Assembly: GCA_946807835.1 (NCBI GenBank)
Contig: OX327683.1
Coordinates: 31,803,001-31,867,000, forward strand
Direction: 5' to 3'
DNA: 64,000 bases
Source: Ailanthus altissimus
Lineage: Eukaryota > Streptophyta > Magnoliopsida > Sapindales > Simaroubaceae
A program made the position numbers and the translations under genes. Each line of letters opens with the position of its first letter. Positions within the stretch are counted from its first letter, which is position 1. This document shows positions 1-11,897 of the stretch, in pieces. The notes under the pieces were generated by a model. The model was not told the DNA's origin. It was given only the letters and a program-made list of their open reading frames with translations, and did not search any database.

Positions 1-405
1 GGGTCGGGACAGGACAGGTCCCGAAATTGGGACAGAACCGGGACGAAAACTGTGAGTCTCGGTTGTCTCGGTCCAGCCGGGACCGGACCCAGTTCGGTTC
101 AGGAATGGCCTATTTTGCCGCTGCTGTCACCGCCGTTCTGCTGCTGCTGTCGCCTGCCGCTGCTGCTGCTACCGTCGTTCTGCCGTTGCTGCCGTCGTTT
201 ACCCATGTCCCGGTTGGACCCGTGCCATGTCCTGAACCGAACCGGTTCGGGTCGGGACATGGTCCGTTTAGAAAAAAAATTCTGTTCGAGACAGTTCGGT
301 TCGGGACATGGCACGGGTCCCAAAAAAATTCCCGTTCGGGACCCAGGACCTAGGACTGGTCGGGTCAGTCCCGAACCCGACCTGATCCCGGGTTGCCCAC
401 TCCTA
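1..405. mobile_element. End of a GC-rich, hAT-like DNA transposon (partial)
   Basis: This stretch is strongly GC-rich and packed with GGGTCGGGAC / GTCCCGAACC motifs in both orientations, while everything to the right is AT-rich. Its right edge, read on the minus strand, is TAGGAGTGGGCAACCCGGG followed by further CGGGT-type repeats. Plant hAT-superfamily elements often have such ends and subterminal repeats; that link is from general knowledge. A CTG/CCG triplet-rich stretch lies at about 118-200. The left end is outside the window, so neither the target-site duplication nor the element's size can be checked. Short open frames across it are low-complexity and show no transposase motif. Confidence 0.5.
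216..320. repeat. Inverted repeat inside the GC-rich element
   Basis: Arms 216-242 and 294-320 are reverse complements over 27 bases with one mismatch, separated by 51 bases. A shorter palindrome, CGAACCGGTTCG, sits just inside the left arm (237-248). The arrangement fits subterminal repeats of a DNA transposon. Confidence 0.8.
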
Positions 406-880
406 GTTTAAATCATCATACGGCATTTTTTCAAATTCATAGACAATTCTATCTCATCCACTTAAAACAATGAATTAATTTTCTCATTTCTATTGTTTTA
501 ATATTTTACTTCACCAACCTATTTTACCAAAAAATTTCTCATGGGATCAACACCTTAATATATATTGCGATAGCCGCGTTATATTATGAGCGTAAACATT
601 GTGTCAAGTGAGACTTGACACTTTTATTTACCTAACGTATACTTTAAATTGTACCAATAATATATATAAATACTAAATAAAACATTGATAGACTAAGTTA
701 TTAAAATAATAAAATAATTATTGTTTTATTATTCTTTAATGCAATTCAAATGAATTGAATTGTATTCATTGACATTTGTTGCATTTTTATTTATTAAAAT
801 AAAAAACATTAGCTACATGTTCTAATTTTATTGGCTAAAAGGTATTAATGCATTTATAAATAAATTTGATTCAATCACAA
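406..880. other. AT-rich spacer
   Basis: No coding frame, RNA gene or clear repeat is seen. The sequence is AT-rich with short homopolymer runs. Confidence 0.6.
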
Positions 881-1400
881 ATACAAGAGGTGGCAATCAA
901 TTGGCCAATTATTAATTTGTCATTCGGCCAAAATATTTGCATGCCACTAATAGCTATAAAAGTTGGCTAACAAATATTAAGGAGGACGACTAATCTATTA
1001 AACTGTCGAGTCATCAAAGTGCACTTAACATTTTGCTTTATTGTCATTGGCTGGTTGAGAGGCAATGGTTGCCTGTATAAACATAGTGGTCAAGAGAAGC
1101 TTAAGTAGTAAAGGTAATTCAAGTGTGTGAATTGTTGTTTTTCTTTTCAAAAGGTTAAGAGTTAACCTTTATAGTCCGAGAGACAATCTTTGAAGCAAGT
1201 GTTGCTTTATTTCTCATTTCGAGATTGAAAAATTACTATTTTATTTTGAGAAAGTTCATCACGTCTTTAATTATAATTGTTTAAAGTATGCTTTGAGAGT
1301 GAGTCTCCTAATCTCATTAGAGTAATGAGTTAATGATGTGTGTATATTTATTTATGTTGTGTTGCATGTAAGATATGTTATTATTAAAATATTTAATAAT
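881..1400 (-). mobile_element. Family X LTR fragment, inverted
   Basis: Reads the same way as 4,341-5,090 and is the reverse complement of about 6,391-6,920. Shared landmarks are 'AGTCCGAGAGA', a GAAGCAAG...TTGCTT stretch, 'TTACTATTTTA', and a block around TAATGAGTTAATG near 1,330. It has no coding capacity. Orientation is given relative to the complete copy at 46,558-48,740 and is otherwise arbitrary. Similarity is partial and the borders are approximate. Confidence 0.5.
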
Positions 1401-1444
1401 GCACACATTTACCGGTAGCGCGACACACATGTATACAGCACCCA

Positions 1445-1670
1445 ATACTTTGTTTGAGGGGAGGGAGTATTGTTAAAGAAATAAATAAAGTCTCATATTG
1501 ATAAGAAATTAAAAAAATTATAGGTATATAAAGAGTGAACTATATCTCTATTAATATGAAGCCTTTTGGATAGAGTTTAAGACTAAAATCATAAGAATTT
1601 AAGTTCAAAGTGGACAATATTATATTAATGTAAAAATATGTGTAGTTCATTGAGCTTCTAACCATTTATT
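1445..1670 (+). mobile_element. Remnant of a copia-type polypurine tract and LTR start
   Basis: TTTGAGGGGAGGGAGTATTG resembles the polypurine tract that precedes 3' LTRs of many plant Ty1/copia elements. It is followed by TGTTAAAGAAATAAATAAAG and, further on, 'AAGTGGACAATATTATATTAATG', which is typical of such LTRs. No pol sequence lies upstream, so only the 3' edge remains. The right border is not defined. Confidence 0.4.
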
Positions 1671-2810
1671 ATTTTTTTAACCTAAATTTAAAAGTCTAAT
1701 TTTTATTTTTTTAAATACAAAATATCTAATGTTTGCACCTAAAGAAGCTATTTTTGTGATATAATTTGCCTATTAAGTATAACGAAAATAATGTATTTTT
1801 AATATATATATATATATATATACATCATTTCACTAAAACTAAAAAACAGAACAAAGACCTTTACAACGGTGATTAACAATACAGCCCAAGATCAAAACAT
1901 TTTGCTGACAAATGATTATTATAATAAATTAGATAGGCTATTATAACTATGTTGATGTTTAGCGGGAATAATTTGTGCATTGAAGGCACCAACACTAGAA
2001 GTACAATAATCATAAAATGGTGTATATGACTGGATCTTAGAGGTTCATTTGAAATATCTTCTCAAACTTTTTAAAATGGCCTTCATTGTGACAACTCTTG
2101 TATAATATACATATTTAAAGAGACAAAAAATTTAGTGAATTATGTAATTGATTATATGAGAAATTTTAAACACGTGTTAAAATTTTATAATATATTATAA
2201 ATTATATAAAAATTATAAATTAATTAAATAATATCATGTGATAATATTACTCATTATATAATAAATTATACAGTCTATTAAATTATTTTATATATATATA
2301 TATTATTACAAAAATATAAAAGAAAAGATCACGGGAACATCGGACATAAAAGAAAAGACCAAACCATACCATTCAAAAATAATAAAATTATATAAAATCA
2401 TGGGATCTAAATTAGAATGGTAAAAAAATCTTCATAAATTAGTGAAAGTTTAAGTTTCTAAAAAAAAAAGAGTGAAAAAAAAATAAACGTGTTTTTACTA
2501 CGCAAGAAGATCTTCTTTTTCAAAAAAGAGTAAAAATATATATAATTACGGATTTAGGATTCGTTTGACGGACCTTTTAAATAGAATTTTTTGAAAATAA
2601 AGTGTTTATAAGTAAAATTTAACAACTCTTTTAAATTATTTACTCTTAAATTATCAAATATAATACTTAATATAGTTTACATTTAAATTCTAAATTGTCA
2701 CAGTAAATTAGTCTTAACACTAATCTCACTTAAGAATTAACTTTTGCACCGACTCTATTGTTAAATTTTTAGCGTGTAGTTTAAGAACCTAATGTACTTT
2801 GCAGAAGACT
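1671..2810. other. AT-rich spacer
   Basis: No gene or recognisable element. A (TA)n run lies at about 1,804-1,822 and several A/T homopolymers occur. Confidence 0.6.
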
Positions 2811-3500
2811 TCATCCATAAATAATAAAAAATATAAAAAAATTAACACAATAATAAAGATAAATAAACAATTACCATAAGACACAAGATATACGTGGTTC
2901 AATAACAAACGCTTATACCCATAATAGATTAATAATCCAACTTATTTTATTACCGATCTAAAAATAATTATATTTCACAAATAACTCTAAGATTTTTTAT
3001 ATCTCTCAAATCACTAAGATCTTTTAAACCACCGGTATCTCTCAAATCACTTAGATCTTACAATAAGAGATTAATCAATGAATAGCCAAAACTTCTCTAA
3101 AAAAGATTTATTATTACTCTCTTGCATACTTAACACTCAAGTGATCACATGCACCATTTATAGCACAGTCAGCACTCTATAGTTGCCTAAGCTCTCTGTT
3201 TTCACTTATGTTTACATATTTGATACTTAATTAATTCTAAGAGCTTACCAGATTTTATATAGTATTTACAAAGTTCTTAAAAAATATATTTTTAGTTGGA
3301 ATAAGAGTCCATATGCTATAGGAGTTAAAAATTGACTTTAGAACGTAATTCTACCAAAAATTGAAGTTTTTCTAAATAGGCAACACTGGGGCAGTAATGT
3401 GACTTCGAGCCAATGCCGCGATGTTTGATGGCCAACGTTGCATCTTTGAACATACTGGAATTAACACCATGGCGTTGAGATCCCATCGCCACGATATTCA
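2811..3500 (-). mobile_element. Possible copia LTR fragment
   Basis: On the minus strand this region contains 'GAACCACGTATATCTTGTGTC'-like sequence (about 2,880-2,905), a motif common in plant copia LTRs, next to an AT-rich leader. No LTR ends, primer-binding site or target-site duplication could be fixed. The GC-richer tail at about 3,390-3,500 could be a different fragment. This call is an inference from one motif. Confidence 0.3.
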
Positions 3501-4340
3501 TACGTGTTAGTCCCCTTTTGTGTTTTTGTGTACCTCCTCCATCCGATTTTTGTTTTTAACCCTTGCTCGTTTATCTAATGTGTCATTGACCTTATCTCAA
3601 ATCTTCTTTAGTCTTAAACTCAAAATTAAAATAAATCCTTGATTTTGAATGAACAAATTCCAACATAAACAAATCAACAATTTTTATTTGTGATAAAATT
3701 TACAATTTAATCTTTAATTCAAATTCATTTTTTTATAATAACTGAAATGTTACACATAATAAAACTTACAATTCAATTAATTTTTTTTACCATAATTCAA
3801 ATAGTAAACAAAATAAAATTTACAAAACCTAAATTAATAGTAATATCTAACATCATATGATATAAAATTAGTAGCATACGAAGTCAAAACATATCAATAG
3901 CAACTTGTATTATGACCACTTGAATAAAATATATCACATTAATAGTATATAATAAGGATTACAATTTTATCATTTACTAATGACATGAGATTTTTTTTGT
4001 AAAAAGTCTTTATAAATATATGATGGTTGTAAAAATATAGAGATATGATGGACTTAATTTAAAAAAAAACATATGAATTGAATAATATCTATTTTTATTA
4101 AAGATACACTATCAAATTAAGAAAATATTACTAGGGTATGTGTGATATTGTACAAATATTAAAAAATGTTTAAAAAAACTCTACTTTCAAAACTCAAATT
4201 TTGACTCTAAAAGCTTTTCTCTAATTATAATCAGACATCATAAAAAAAAATTTAAAAAGAGTTTTTGACATTAAAAAATTTATTTCGACCAAAAAAGAAG
4301 CCCAACAAAATATTTGTAAATATTTTACAAAAAAAAAAAC
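3501..4340. other. AT-rich spacer
   Basis: Very AT-rich; nothing gene-like on either strand. Confidence 0.6.
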
Positions 4341-5090
4341 AAAATTCATTTATGTTAATATTAAATGTTAACTAAATGAAATGAGCTTTGTAGCATTTTG
4401 TGGCATCTTTTAATTGGCTAAATGAATTGAAAAATATAAATGAATTGATTTCTATTGAAACAAATAATTCTGCCAAGTGATTGTTTATAGTAAGTTGTGG
4501 CAAGCGACAATTCGGCCAATTAAAGTAAAATGCATTGTCATGCTTTTGTTTAAGTATGAAATGCATTCTGCCAAATCAATTCAACAAGTAAAAGGTGGCA
4601 AATGAAAGCTAAATTCATTTGTCATGCTTAAAATTAGTATGACGTGTCATCACTTGTTAATGCATTTGGCCAGTCATCATTTTACAAGCATGAGAAAGCA
4701 AGTTGTAAGCCTTGTAATGCTTGTAAAATAAAGCCACTTATTGGTTTTTGATTTGTTTGGATGGGCGACATTTTTAGCTATAAAAATGGGCACATTAGTT
4801 CTTTTATTACATAACAAAAAAAAAGGATTAAGAAAAATTCATATAACTTAGTCCGAGAGATGTGGAAGCAAAAATTGCTTCTAGTAACAAGTTACAATTG
4901 AGTGAGAAAGTTACTATTTTAGCTTGAAGAATTTCACTATGTCCTCAACTAAAATTATTTAATGCACGCTTCAAGGGTGAGCCTTCTTTTATCTCATTAA
5001 TGTAATGAGATGTTATTTTATATTTCACTGTGTAAATTTTGCATATGAGACGTGTAAAATTAAAAATTAAAATATACACACTAACACTGA
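4341..5090 (-). mobile_element. Family X LTR fragment, inverted
   Basis: The right half (about 4,840-5,085) is a clear reverse-complement match to 6,391-6,660. It shares the GAAGCA...TTGCTTC block, the 'TTACTATTTTAGCTTGAAG' block, a TCTCATTA.TGTAATGAGA palindrome-like block and a terminal 'AAAATATACACAC'. No open reading frame of interest. Confidence 0.55.
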
Positions 5091-6375
5091 ATAAAAATAG
5101 TATAAGAATCATATACATACCCTTATAGATGATTCGGTGAAGATTATTGAACTTTCAAGCTTTTGAGTTCACAATGAAGTCATCTCTTAAACAATTTTAG
5201 ACTCCAACGTTTGGTGAGATTATAGTAGCTAAAATGGTAGCCTTTGATATTTACCTCGTGCAGGAATAAAAACAAGTTCAACTCTTGAACTAGTTCTAGC
5301 ATCAAATGCTTAAAAAATGTGTTTAGGGACCAAAATGCAACGTTTTCAAAATTTTATTTTCTCTCAACTCTTTTGCACGAATTTTGCACTTCTAATTCAA
5401 ATTCTATAACAAATGAAACTATTTCATTTGCTTTATATTGTAAAGACTTTACACGTGGACACATGTCCATCATGGAGTCATGTTTGACTATATAAGGTCA
5501 TGAATGAGTGACAAATATCACTTAACAATATTCATGCAAGCATTTTACACACATGGCATTTGTCATACGCAATTCCATGCATGTTGCTGTTTGTTATACA
5601 AATGGCCATGCATGGATGCAATGTGTGGATTTTACTTTTTTATGCAATAGAAACTTATTTTAACATTTGCAAACTATATTTTTTTTACTTTTCAGATAGA
5701 TCCTGAAACATATCATGCTTTTTGAAACCTTTTCGGATCAATTCGTATGATCCGTCACACTACCCTAGTGTTCAGCGAGTATACTTCATATTGTGAGATT
5801 CTCTAGGTTCACACCCGTTTGTCTTATGAAATACTTTCCCAAGTCCGTGAATGATGCCCCACACATACGTTATGGATATTACAGATTGGCACGTTGAACC
5901 ATACAAGCTAAGGTTAAACATATCCATATAATCCCTTCATCATTTATATCCTGGAAGAACAGAGATATAGATTATGACCGTCAAATCTCTATATGCTCGA
6001 TCATGAATTTATCTCTAGATTGGTATTTTCGTAAATATATCCGTAAAATATTTTGCAATATTGTTTAACCCTACGAAAACTCTTTTATGATGTTTTGGTT
6101 ATGGCCATACTTTCTAAAATATAATCTCGGAGTATCAAGATATACAACTTATTCATATCTATGTATCCCGAACTTTATGAGCATCGAACCATACACAGTG
6201 ACACCCAGCGGTCAAACTATGAAAGGTATCTGACAATTATGGAACCAAAGTATGGTGGATCACTCATAAGCTCATTATGACGCTCACGTCAAAGGATCAC
6301 GAATACTACTCAACTTTAAAAAAATTCTATATTAACGATTTCATGGGATGTCTATTAAAGGTACTCATTGAAAGT
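5091..6375 (+). mobile_element. Family X LTR, truncated copy A
   Basis: From about 5,740 to 6,320 it aligns by eye, base for base over long stretches, with 47,530-48,150 of the complete copy. Shared landmarks include GATGCCCCACACATACGTTA, 'CATCATTTATATCCTGGA', 'TATTGTTTAACCCTA' and 'CACGAATACTACTCAACT'. It stops near 6,375 where copy B begins. The leftmost 600 bases are assigned only by position. Confidence 0.6.
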
Positions 6376-6390
6376 GTGCTGTGCGTAGGG

Positions 6391-8377
6391 TGAGTGTGTA
6401 TATTTTAATTTATACATCACACTTATATAATATACGCAATGAAATAAAATACACACAATTAAATATAAATCTCATTACACTAATGAGATAAATGGAAATT
6501 ACTCTTGAAGCATGCTTTGTGCAGTTCTAATCAAGGACTGGATGAGATCCTTTGAGCTAGAATGATAACTTTATTTTCTCAGCTGGAATTTTAATTGAAG
6601 CAGCACTTGCTTCACGTATAAATCTCTCAGAATAAACTATTTATTTTTACCTTAAATCTCAATTTTTTTTTTTGCTTGTCTTTAACAATTGAGATACGAC
6701 TCCTTTATATAGCTAAATTGGCCGCCCATTAATTCAATTAAATTTCAATTAATGGCTTAATATAACAAGCATAACAAGACTCAATTTGCACACCATATAC
6801 TAAATAAAAGCTTAGTGTGCAGTTGCTCATTAGGTGGCCAAATGTAAGCTCAAGAAGTGGCAATAACTTATTAACATATTAATAAAAAGCCGTTTCTTGC
6901 TTAATAACAAAAAGCCTTATCAAATGCAATCAATTTACGCCAGCACATGTTATTTTGTTTATTTTTTTCCTCAAAAGTTGCTTTCTCATCTCAACAATTT
7001 AAATATGTAATAAGCCATTAGCAATATTCCATATGTCAAGCATATTATATAGTTTATGGCCGAATATATTGCTTGATGAATATTTACCACCAATTACAAT
7101 TTCTTCAATTTGTTAAATTATAATATTAATAATTAATAAAATAATAGGCCATTTATGTAATGCCATGTGTCATGCCATTACAAATTAATGGCATGACATG
7201 TGACATCAAATGGAAAGGATAAAGTTGTAAGTTCTACTTGTCAAGATCTAGACTTAACACTTAAACCCTATAATCTCCCTGAGAGATTTTGAAATAATTT
7301 TAATTTTTCGAGAACTTTCTAGATTGAACTATTCAATCTGGTGCGCTACCTCAGTGCATATTGAATACACTTTATATAGTGAGACTCTTTAGGTTCACAC
7401 CTGTTTTGTCTTACGAAAATCTTCCATAAGTCTATAAACGATGCCTCGCACACACACATTATGGAAATAACAAAATAACGTATTGAAACATACAAGTTGA
7501 TGTTAATATATATTCGTATAATCATTCCGTCATTTAAATCACAGAAAAGCGGAGACATAGATCATCACCATCAAACCTTCATATGTTAAACTCTAGAATT
7601 TATCTCCAGTTTAGTATTCCTATAACAATATCCCCAATCACTTTTACGATATTATTTCTCATACGGGAAATAATTTTCTCGGGTTAATTACTTATGGCTA
7701 TAAGAATTTTTGGAACACAATCTTGGAGCATTTAGATATACAACTCACCCATATGAGTTGATGAATGTCATATCTACATACACCAGACTCCATGAGCATC
7801 GGACCATACCTAACGACATCCAACAGTTAGACCATGAAAGGTCTCTAACATGTGTAGAAAGTCCACCATAGTGTTTAGGTCAAGAGGCCACGAATATTAC
7901 TCGAATCAAAAGAATCATCCATTGATGGCTTTAGTGGATGTCAGAGATCCTAATTGAGCATGTTCAGTACTCAATCCTAACTGAATACCGGCATGTTTAT
8001 ATGAGATTCTACTAAGCTTATGGTTTGCTAAGATTAACCATCTAGACAATCCAAATATAGACATACACCAATTTATATAAATAAGGTTTCCTCCGACAGA
8101 CCCGCATCAGTAAAAACACATCAAGAATGTTAACGTTTGAAAACATATTTGAACAATGATATTTCTTAGCACTATTTGCAATCATTTCCAACTATGTCAT
8201 TGGTAGTATACCCTCAGGCCTTTGTCCCATTTCAATAAGACTCTAACTCTTAACAGTGCTAACCCTTAGCAATTATAACTTTCAGCGTAGTTAACTCTTA
8301 GCATTGGTTCAAATTCCTTTGAACTATATTTGAACTCATTCAGATCATACAATATCTGAAGTGTTATAAGTATCTTA

Positions 8378-8420
<43 letters not shown>

Positions 8421-8475
8421 ATATTAACTATTTTATTCGAAATGCTTATTATATAAATATTAAACAATTATGTTA
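6391..8475 (+). mobile_element. Family X LTR, near-full-length copy B
   Basis: The right part (about 7,350-8,475) is colinear with 47,560-48,700 of the complete copy. Shared blocks include 'GAGACTCTTTAGGTTCACACC', 'AACAGTGCTAAC' and 'TTTATTCGAAATG.TTATT'. The left part (6,391-6,920) is the reverse complement of the fragments at 881-1,400 and 4,341-5,090. No gag or pol is present. It carries a CA/TA microsatellite near its end that the 46,558 copy lacks. Confidence 0.6.
8379..8420. repeat. (CA)16(TA)5 microsatellite
   Basis: An uninterrupted CA run (8,379-8,410) passes directly into TA repeats (8,411-8,420), inside family X copy B. Confidence 0.95.
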
Positions 8476-8584
8476 TGGCAGATATATTTTAATCAGAATT
8501 GAGGAGTTCATTGTTGGGTTGTTATGAAAGGTAATGATTTACTTGAATAATCGTCTTTCTCGATGAGTATCAGTTAGCTAATGC

Positions 8585-9155
8585 TTCAGCTCAGGTTTTG
8601 GCTTCTTCTTCTGCAACTATAACAACTAGTTGGAATCCTCTTCCTTTAAGGGTGTGGAAAATAAACATTGATGCTCATTTCACCAAGAATTAGAAGAGCT
8701 GTGGTTTGGGCTGGGTTATCATAAATGATTCAAGATGTGTTTCAACAGCTAGTGATTTACATATGCCTAGGCATTTCTCAATGAATCTTGCAGAGGCTTT
8801 CGCTATGGCTATTCTTCAAAGAATTAAACAGGTGATATCTTTGGAGTTGGTACTTGTAATTATGAAAACTAATTTGGTCAGAGTTGCAAAACTGATTCAT
8901 GATAATTCTTTTTGTGTTGTCGAGCTTGATATTTCCTTCTTTTTTCCTTCATATATAAGGATGGTTGCACATACTAAAAGAGGAACTAATTAGGTGGCCC
9001 ACCATCTAGCTAAATTTGCTCTTTCTATTTTGATGGAGCAAGTTTGGATGATAGGGTCCCTCTTTCCCTTTGACATGTAGTTGAGATAGATATCTCTACC
9101 ATTTATTCTTAGTTCTTAATAAAGTCCATCTTTCTTAAAAAAAATAAAATAAAGG
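8585..9155 (+). pseudogene. RNase H-like domain relic with poly-A tail
   Basis: One frame reads through the plant RNase H-like (RVT_3 type) landmarks in order: W-N-P-L-P...K-I-N-I-D-A at 8,630-8,675, G-L-G-W-V-I-I-N-D near 8,703-8,730, a mid-domain N-L-A-E-A-F-A at about 8,785, and A-H-H-L-A-K-F-A-L-S at 9,000-9,030. In-frame stops interrupt it (for example TAG at about 8,691 and about 8,991). An A-rich tail (AAAAAAAATAAAATAAA) follows at about 9,138. Such domains are found in plant LINE reverse transcriptases and in RNase H-like genes. The tail suggests arrival by retrotransposition. No reverse transcriptase lies upstream, so it is a 5'-truncated copy. Confidence 0.65.
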
Positions 9156-11660
9156 TCTTTTATGTGAGATGAAATGTAGCTCGAATTTGTATTTGAGAGT
9201 TTGTCCCAACGATAACTTTGCACCTCCTTGACCTAAGTCAAGAATTCAAGTTTTGACGAATGTTAGAGTAGTATAAGTTTTCCTCCCATCTAATGTGAGT
9301 CTTTTAATTAAGATGGGATGTATTCAATATCGTATATGTTGTTTCTGATGAACATTCATACGTATAATAGATGAATAAATATGTTGTCCATCTAGTTTGT
9401 TTGAAACATGGGTGTAGCCAAATCGTTGATGAGTAAATATGTTGTGCATTTAGATTGTTTGAAACTTGGGTTGAACAAATGCTACGTAGCCAAATCGTTG
9501 AAACAAATAGCTAAGCAATTAAAACGGTATGGATAATAGAATAGAAGAGTGCCAAAGTAAATGGTATTGGGACATTAGAATCTAGACATGTTCCACTTCC
9601 ACACGTAAATTTTGAGAAAAGAAATAAACAAGGGACAGACTCGGAGTGACAATTACATTATTTCATCAGCACTTACAGTCATGGAGAGTCGAGAGCTTCG
9701 GGAAAGTCAATTATAACATGTATATCACGTAGCTTGAAGAAAATGGTAAAATCCTCCGACGCAGATAAGTTACTAAAACCAGTTACTCCAAACTTTTATA
9801 TCTAACCAGAAGGAAAGAATTTAACTAAAGAAGAACAGGATCGATTTGTAAAAGTAAAACTTTCATCCGCCAATCATCATCTGCATGAGCTTTTGATCAA
9901 AGTCCAAATTACAAGTTTTCATTTTCTATTATTGTCATAGTCTTAGAACAAGGAAAATTGAATGCAATTGCGAGCAACACAAAGGCAAAATTAAGCAATT
10001 TGTACAGTTGTTATTTGTTTTCTTGTCTTTAATGTCTTTGCACTTTGCTTGTAGAAAGTGCTTAAACAAAAATACTAGGAAACTCTACCTATCCTACCTT
10101 AAAAAAAGTTTTCTGCAAATTGTCTTTTGGTTTGTCATTGAATTTTGCTTCGGTATCCTCATGAAAATTATGGTGTAAGAGCTGGGCTATACATTCCTTA
10201 TCAGAAAAAAAAGACTTTCACCAATATTTGTACCTTCCATTTATTGCTTGTTATGAAGGCTCTGCAAATTTGCAAGATCAACGCATAGTTAGCTTCATTT
10301 TCGTGGTTGATCAGTTACATTGGAACTCCAGATTATTCACACCAATCCTCGTTCAATTTGGTTAGAGTTGGTTCATACTTCATGGGTAACATAATTAGTC
10401 ATTGCATGGCCAAATTGAATGCCCGAGAAGCATATATTTAGTTTGAAGTCCATCAAATTGCTAGATTTACAAGACCTAGAAGTGTACATATACGTGCTCT
10501 AGATCCAAAAAAACCATAGATCTTCGCCATATTCTCATCAGCAAGGTTCTCTCTGGAATGCTGGTAGCGGTTTCAGAAAGCTACATATGAAATACACAAA
10601 GGAAACATCAAAGGGCATAGTAAATTGCCTATTACCCTGTACGCGTAGTGCATTGCATACCATGTATATATACATATACCAGGCTTTAACAAGAATTTGG
10701 TATCATTTTGGACTGATATATAGATTGTTTAGAAGAAAATTAATGTACAATGAACACATCTAAAGCAATTCTAGAGCTTTCTTGTCTTGCTTGTACATAA
10801 GAAGTTCATAGATAGTGCAAAAAAGCTACCATGCATTTTAACATAAATATTTGTGTGTGTGAGAGAAATATACTTGATTGTGGGATAGGTTTTGTGGATG
10901 TTAATTTTGATATAAGAACGAGTTGTATGTAATTAATATGATGTGAGAATGTACATAACACTATGTGACAAAGCAAATTGCCATATATAAAGAACATTGT
11001 TTTTATTCAAACCAATGAAGTGAATTGTAAATCAAAGAATGTATATATCTTTGTAATTTACATTTATTATTAATCAAGTTATATTGTGTATGTATAATTT
11101 TAGATAAAGATTGAATTATAATTGCGGAATTATGTTTTGGCAAAGGGGATGCATATCAAACATGCTAGAACACATGGTAAGCTCTTAACCAAAACATGTT
11201 CAACTTCAACAACATTCATGCTCCTAGTTTACTATTCAAATCTTATCGGATTTTTGTAATTCTTGAACCAATGCATTCCTTTGTTAAGCTATTATCGCAA
11301 GGAACAAAATAATTTTGAATTGGTTCCAAGCATTCTCCTAAAATTCATCAGAACCTCAATAAGATCAAAGTAAACCCTAGTTTTGACCATTGCAGCTTCA
11401 AAACTCAATTTGTCCTTATTTACTGGGATTCAGGGCACAGTCAAATAATCATTGGAAAGCTTAAATAATAAGCTTTCAGATGAAATTTTTTCCATTAAAA
11501 TCCATCAAGTGTAGCTCAAGTTATTCCAAGATTAATCGAGCCTAAAAGCACACCTAAACTAGACAAAACACCCCATTCATTCCACAACTCCTATAACCAT
11601 TTGCATTCATATCCCCTATTTTCAACCGTAGATCCAGACTTATCCAAGGGTCCACATTTA
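9156..11660. other. Intergenic spacer upstream of histone H1
   Basis: No coding frame or RNA gene could be supported. A small tandem duplication is present (9,370-9,427 and 9,428-9,499). The rest is AT-rich unique-looking sequence. Confidence 0.55.
9370..9499. repeat. Two-copy tandem duplication
   Basis: Unit 1 (9,370-9,427) and unit 2 (9,428-9,499) both run from GATGA.TAAATATGTTGT to GTAGCCAAATCGTT. Unit 2 has about 14 extra bases near its end. Confidence 0.7.
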
Positions 11661-11677
11661 AATTTGACAAAGGGACC

Positions 11678-11753
11678 GATCCGTGTTTTAGTCGTTTCGA
11701 CCAATCACCGTTGAGCTTTTGGATACCGTCACTTACACACTTGACTATTTAAA
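11678..11753 (+). promoter_or_regulatory. Histone H1 promoter elements
   Basis: GATCCGTG at 11,678-11,685 matches 7 of 8 bases of the plant histone octamer (GATCCGCG in this orientation). CCAATC is at 11,701-11,706 and a TATA-like TATTTAAA at 11,746-11,753, about 145 bases before the start codon. The order and spacing suit an S-phase histone promoter, but the octamer is imperfect. Confidence 0.45.
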
Positions 11754-11897
11754 TCGCTCCGTTTCTTTCATTTTTCCTCACACCAACGAAATTACCAGTT
11801 CATCACCTACATTTGTAGATCCAATCTTTCTAGCTCGCTCTTAGATACTTCTTCACTCCCCACATTTCTAGAACCCTAAGAAAAATACCCAATTCAT

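Noticed and set aside
1..411. Overlapping 108- and 119-codon frames at the window start
   Set aside because: They are readings of CTG/CCG triplets and GGGAC motifs in a transposon end, without protein-like composition.
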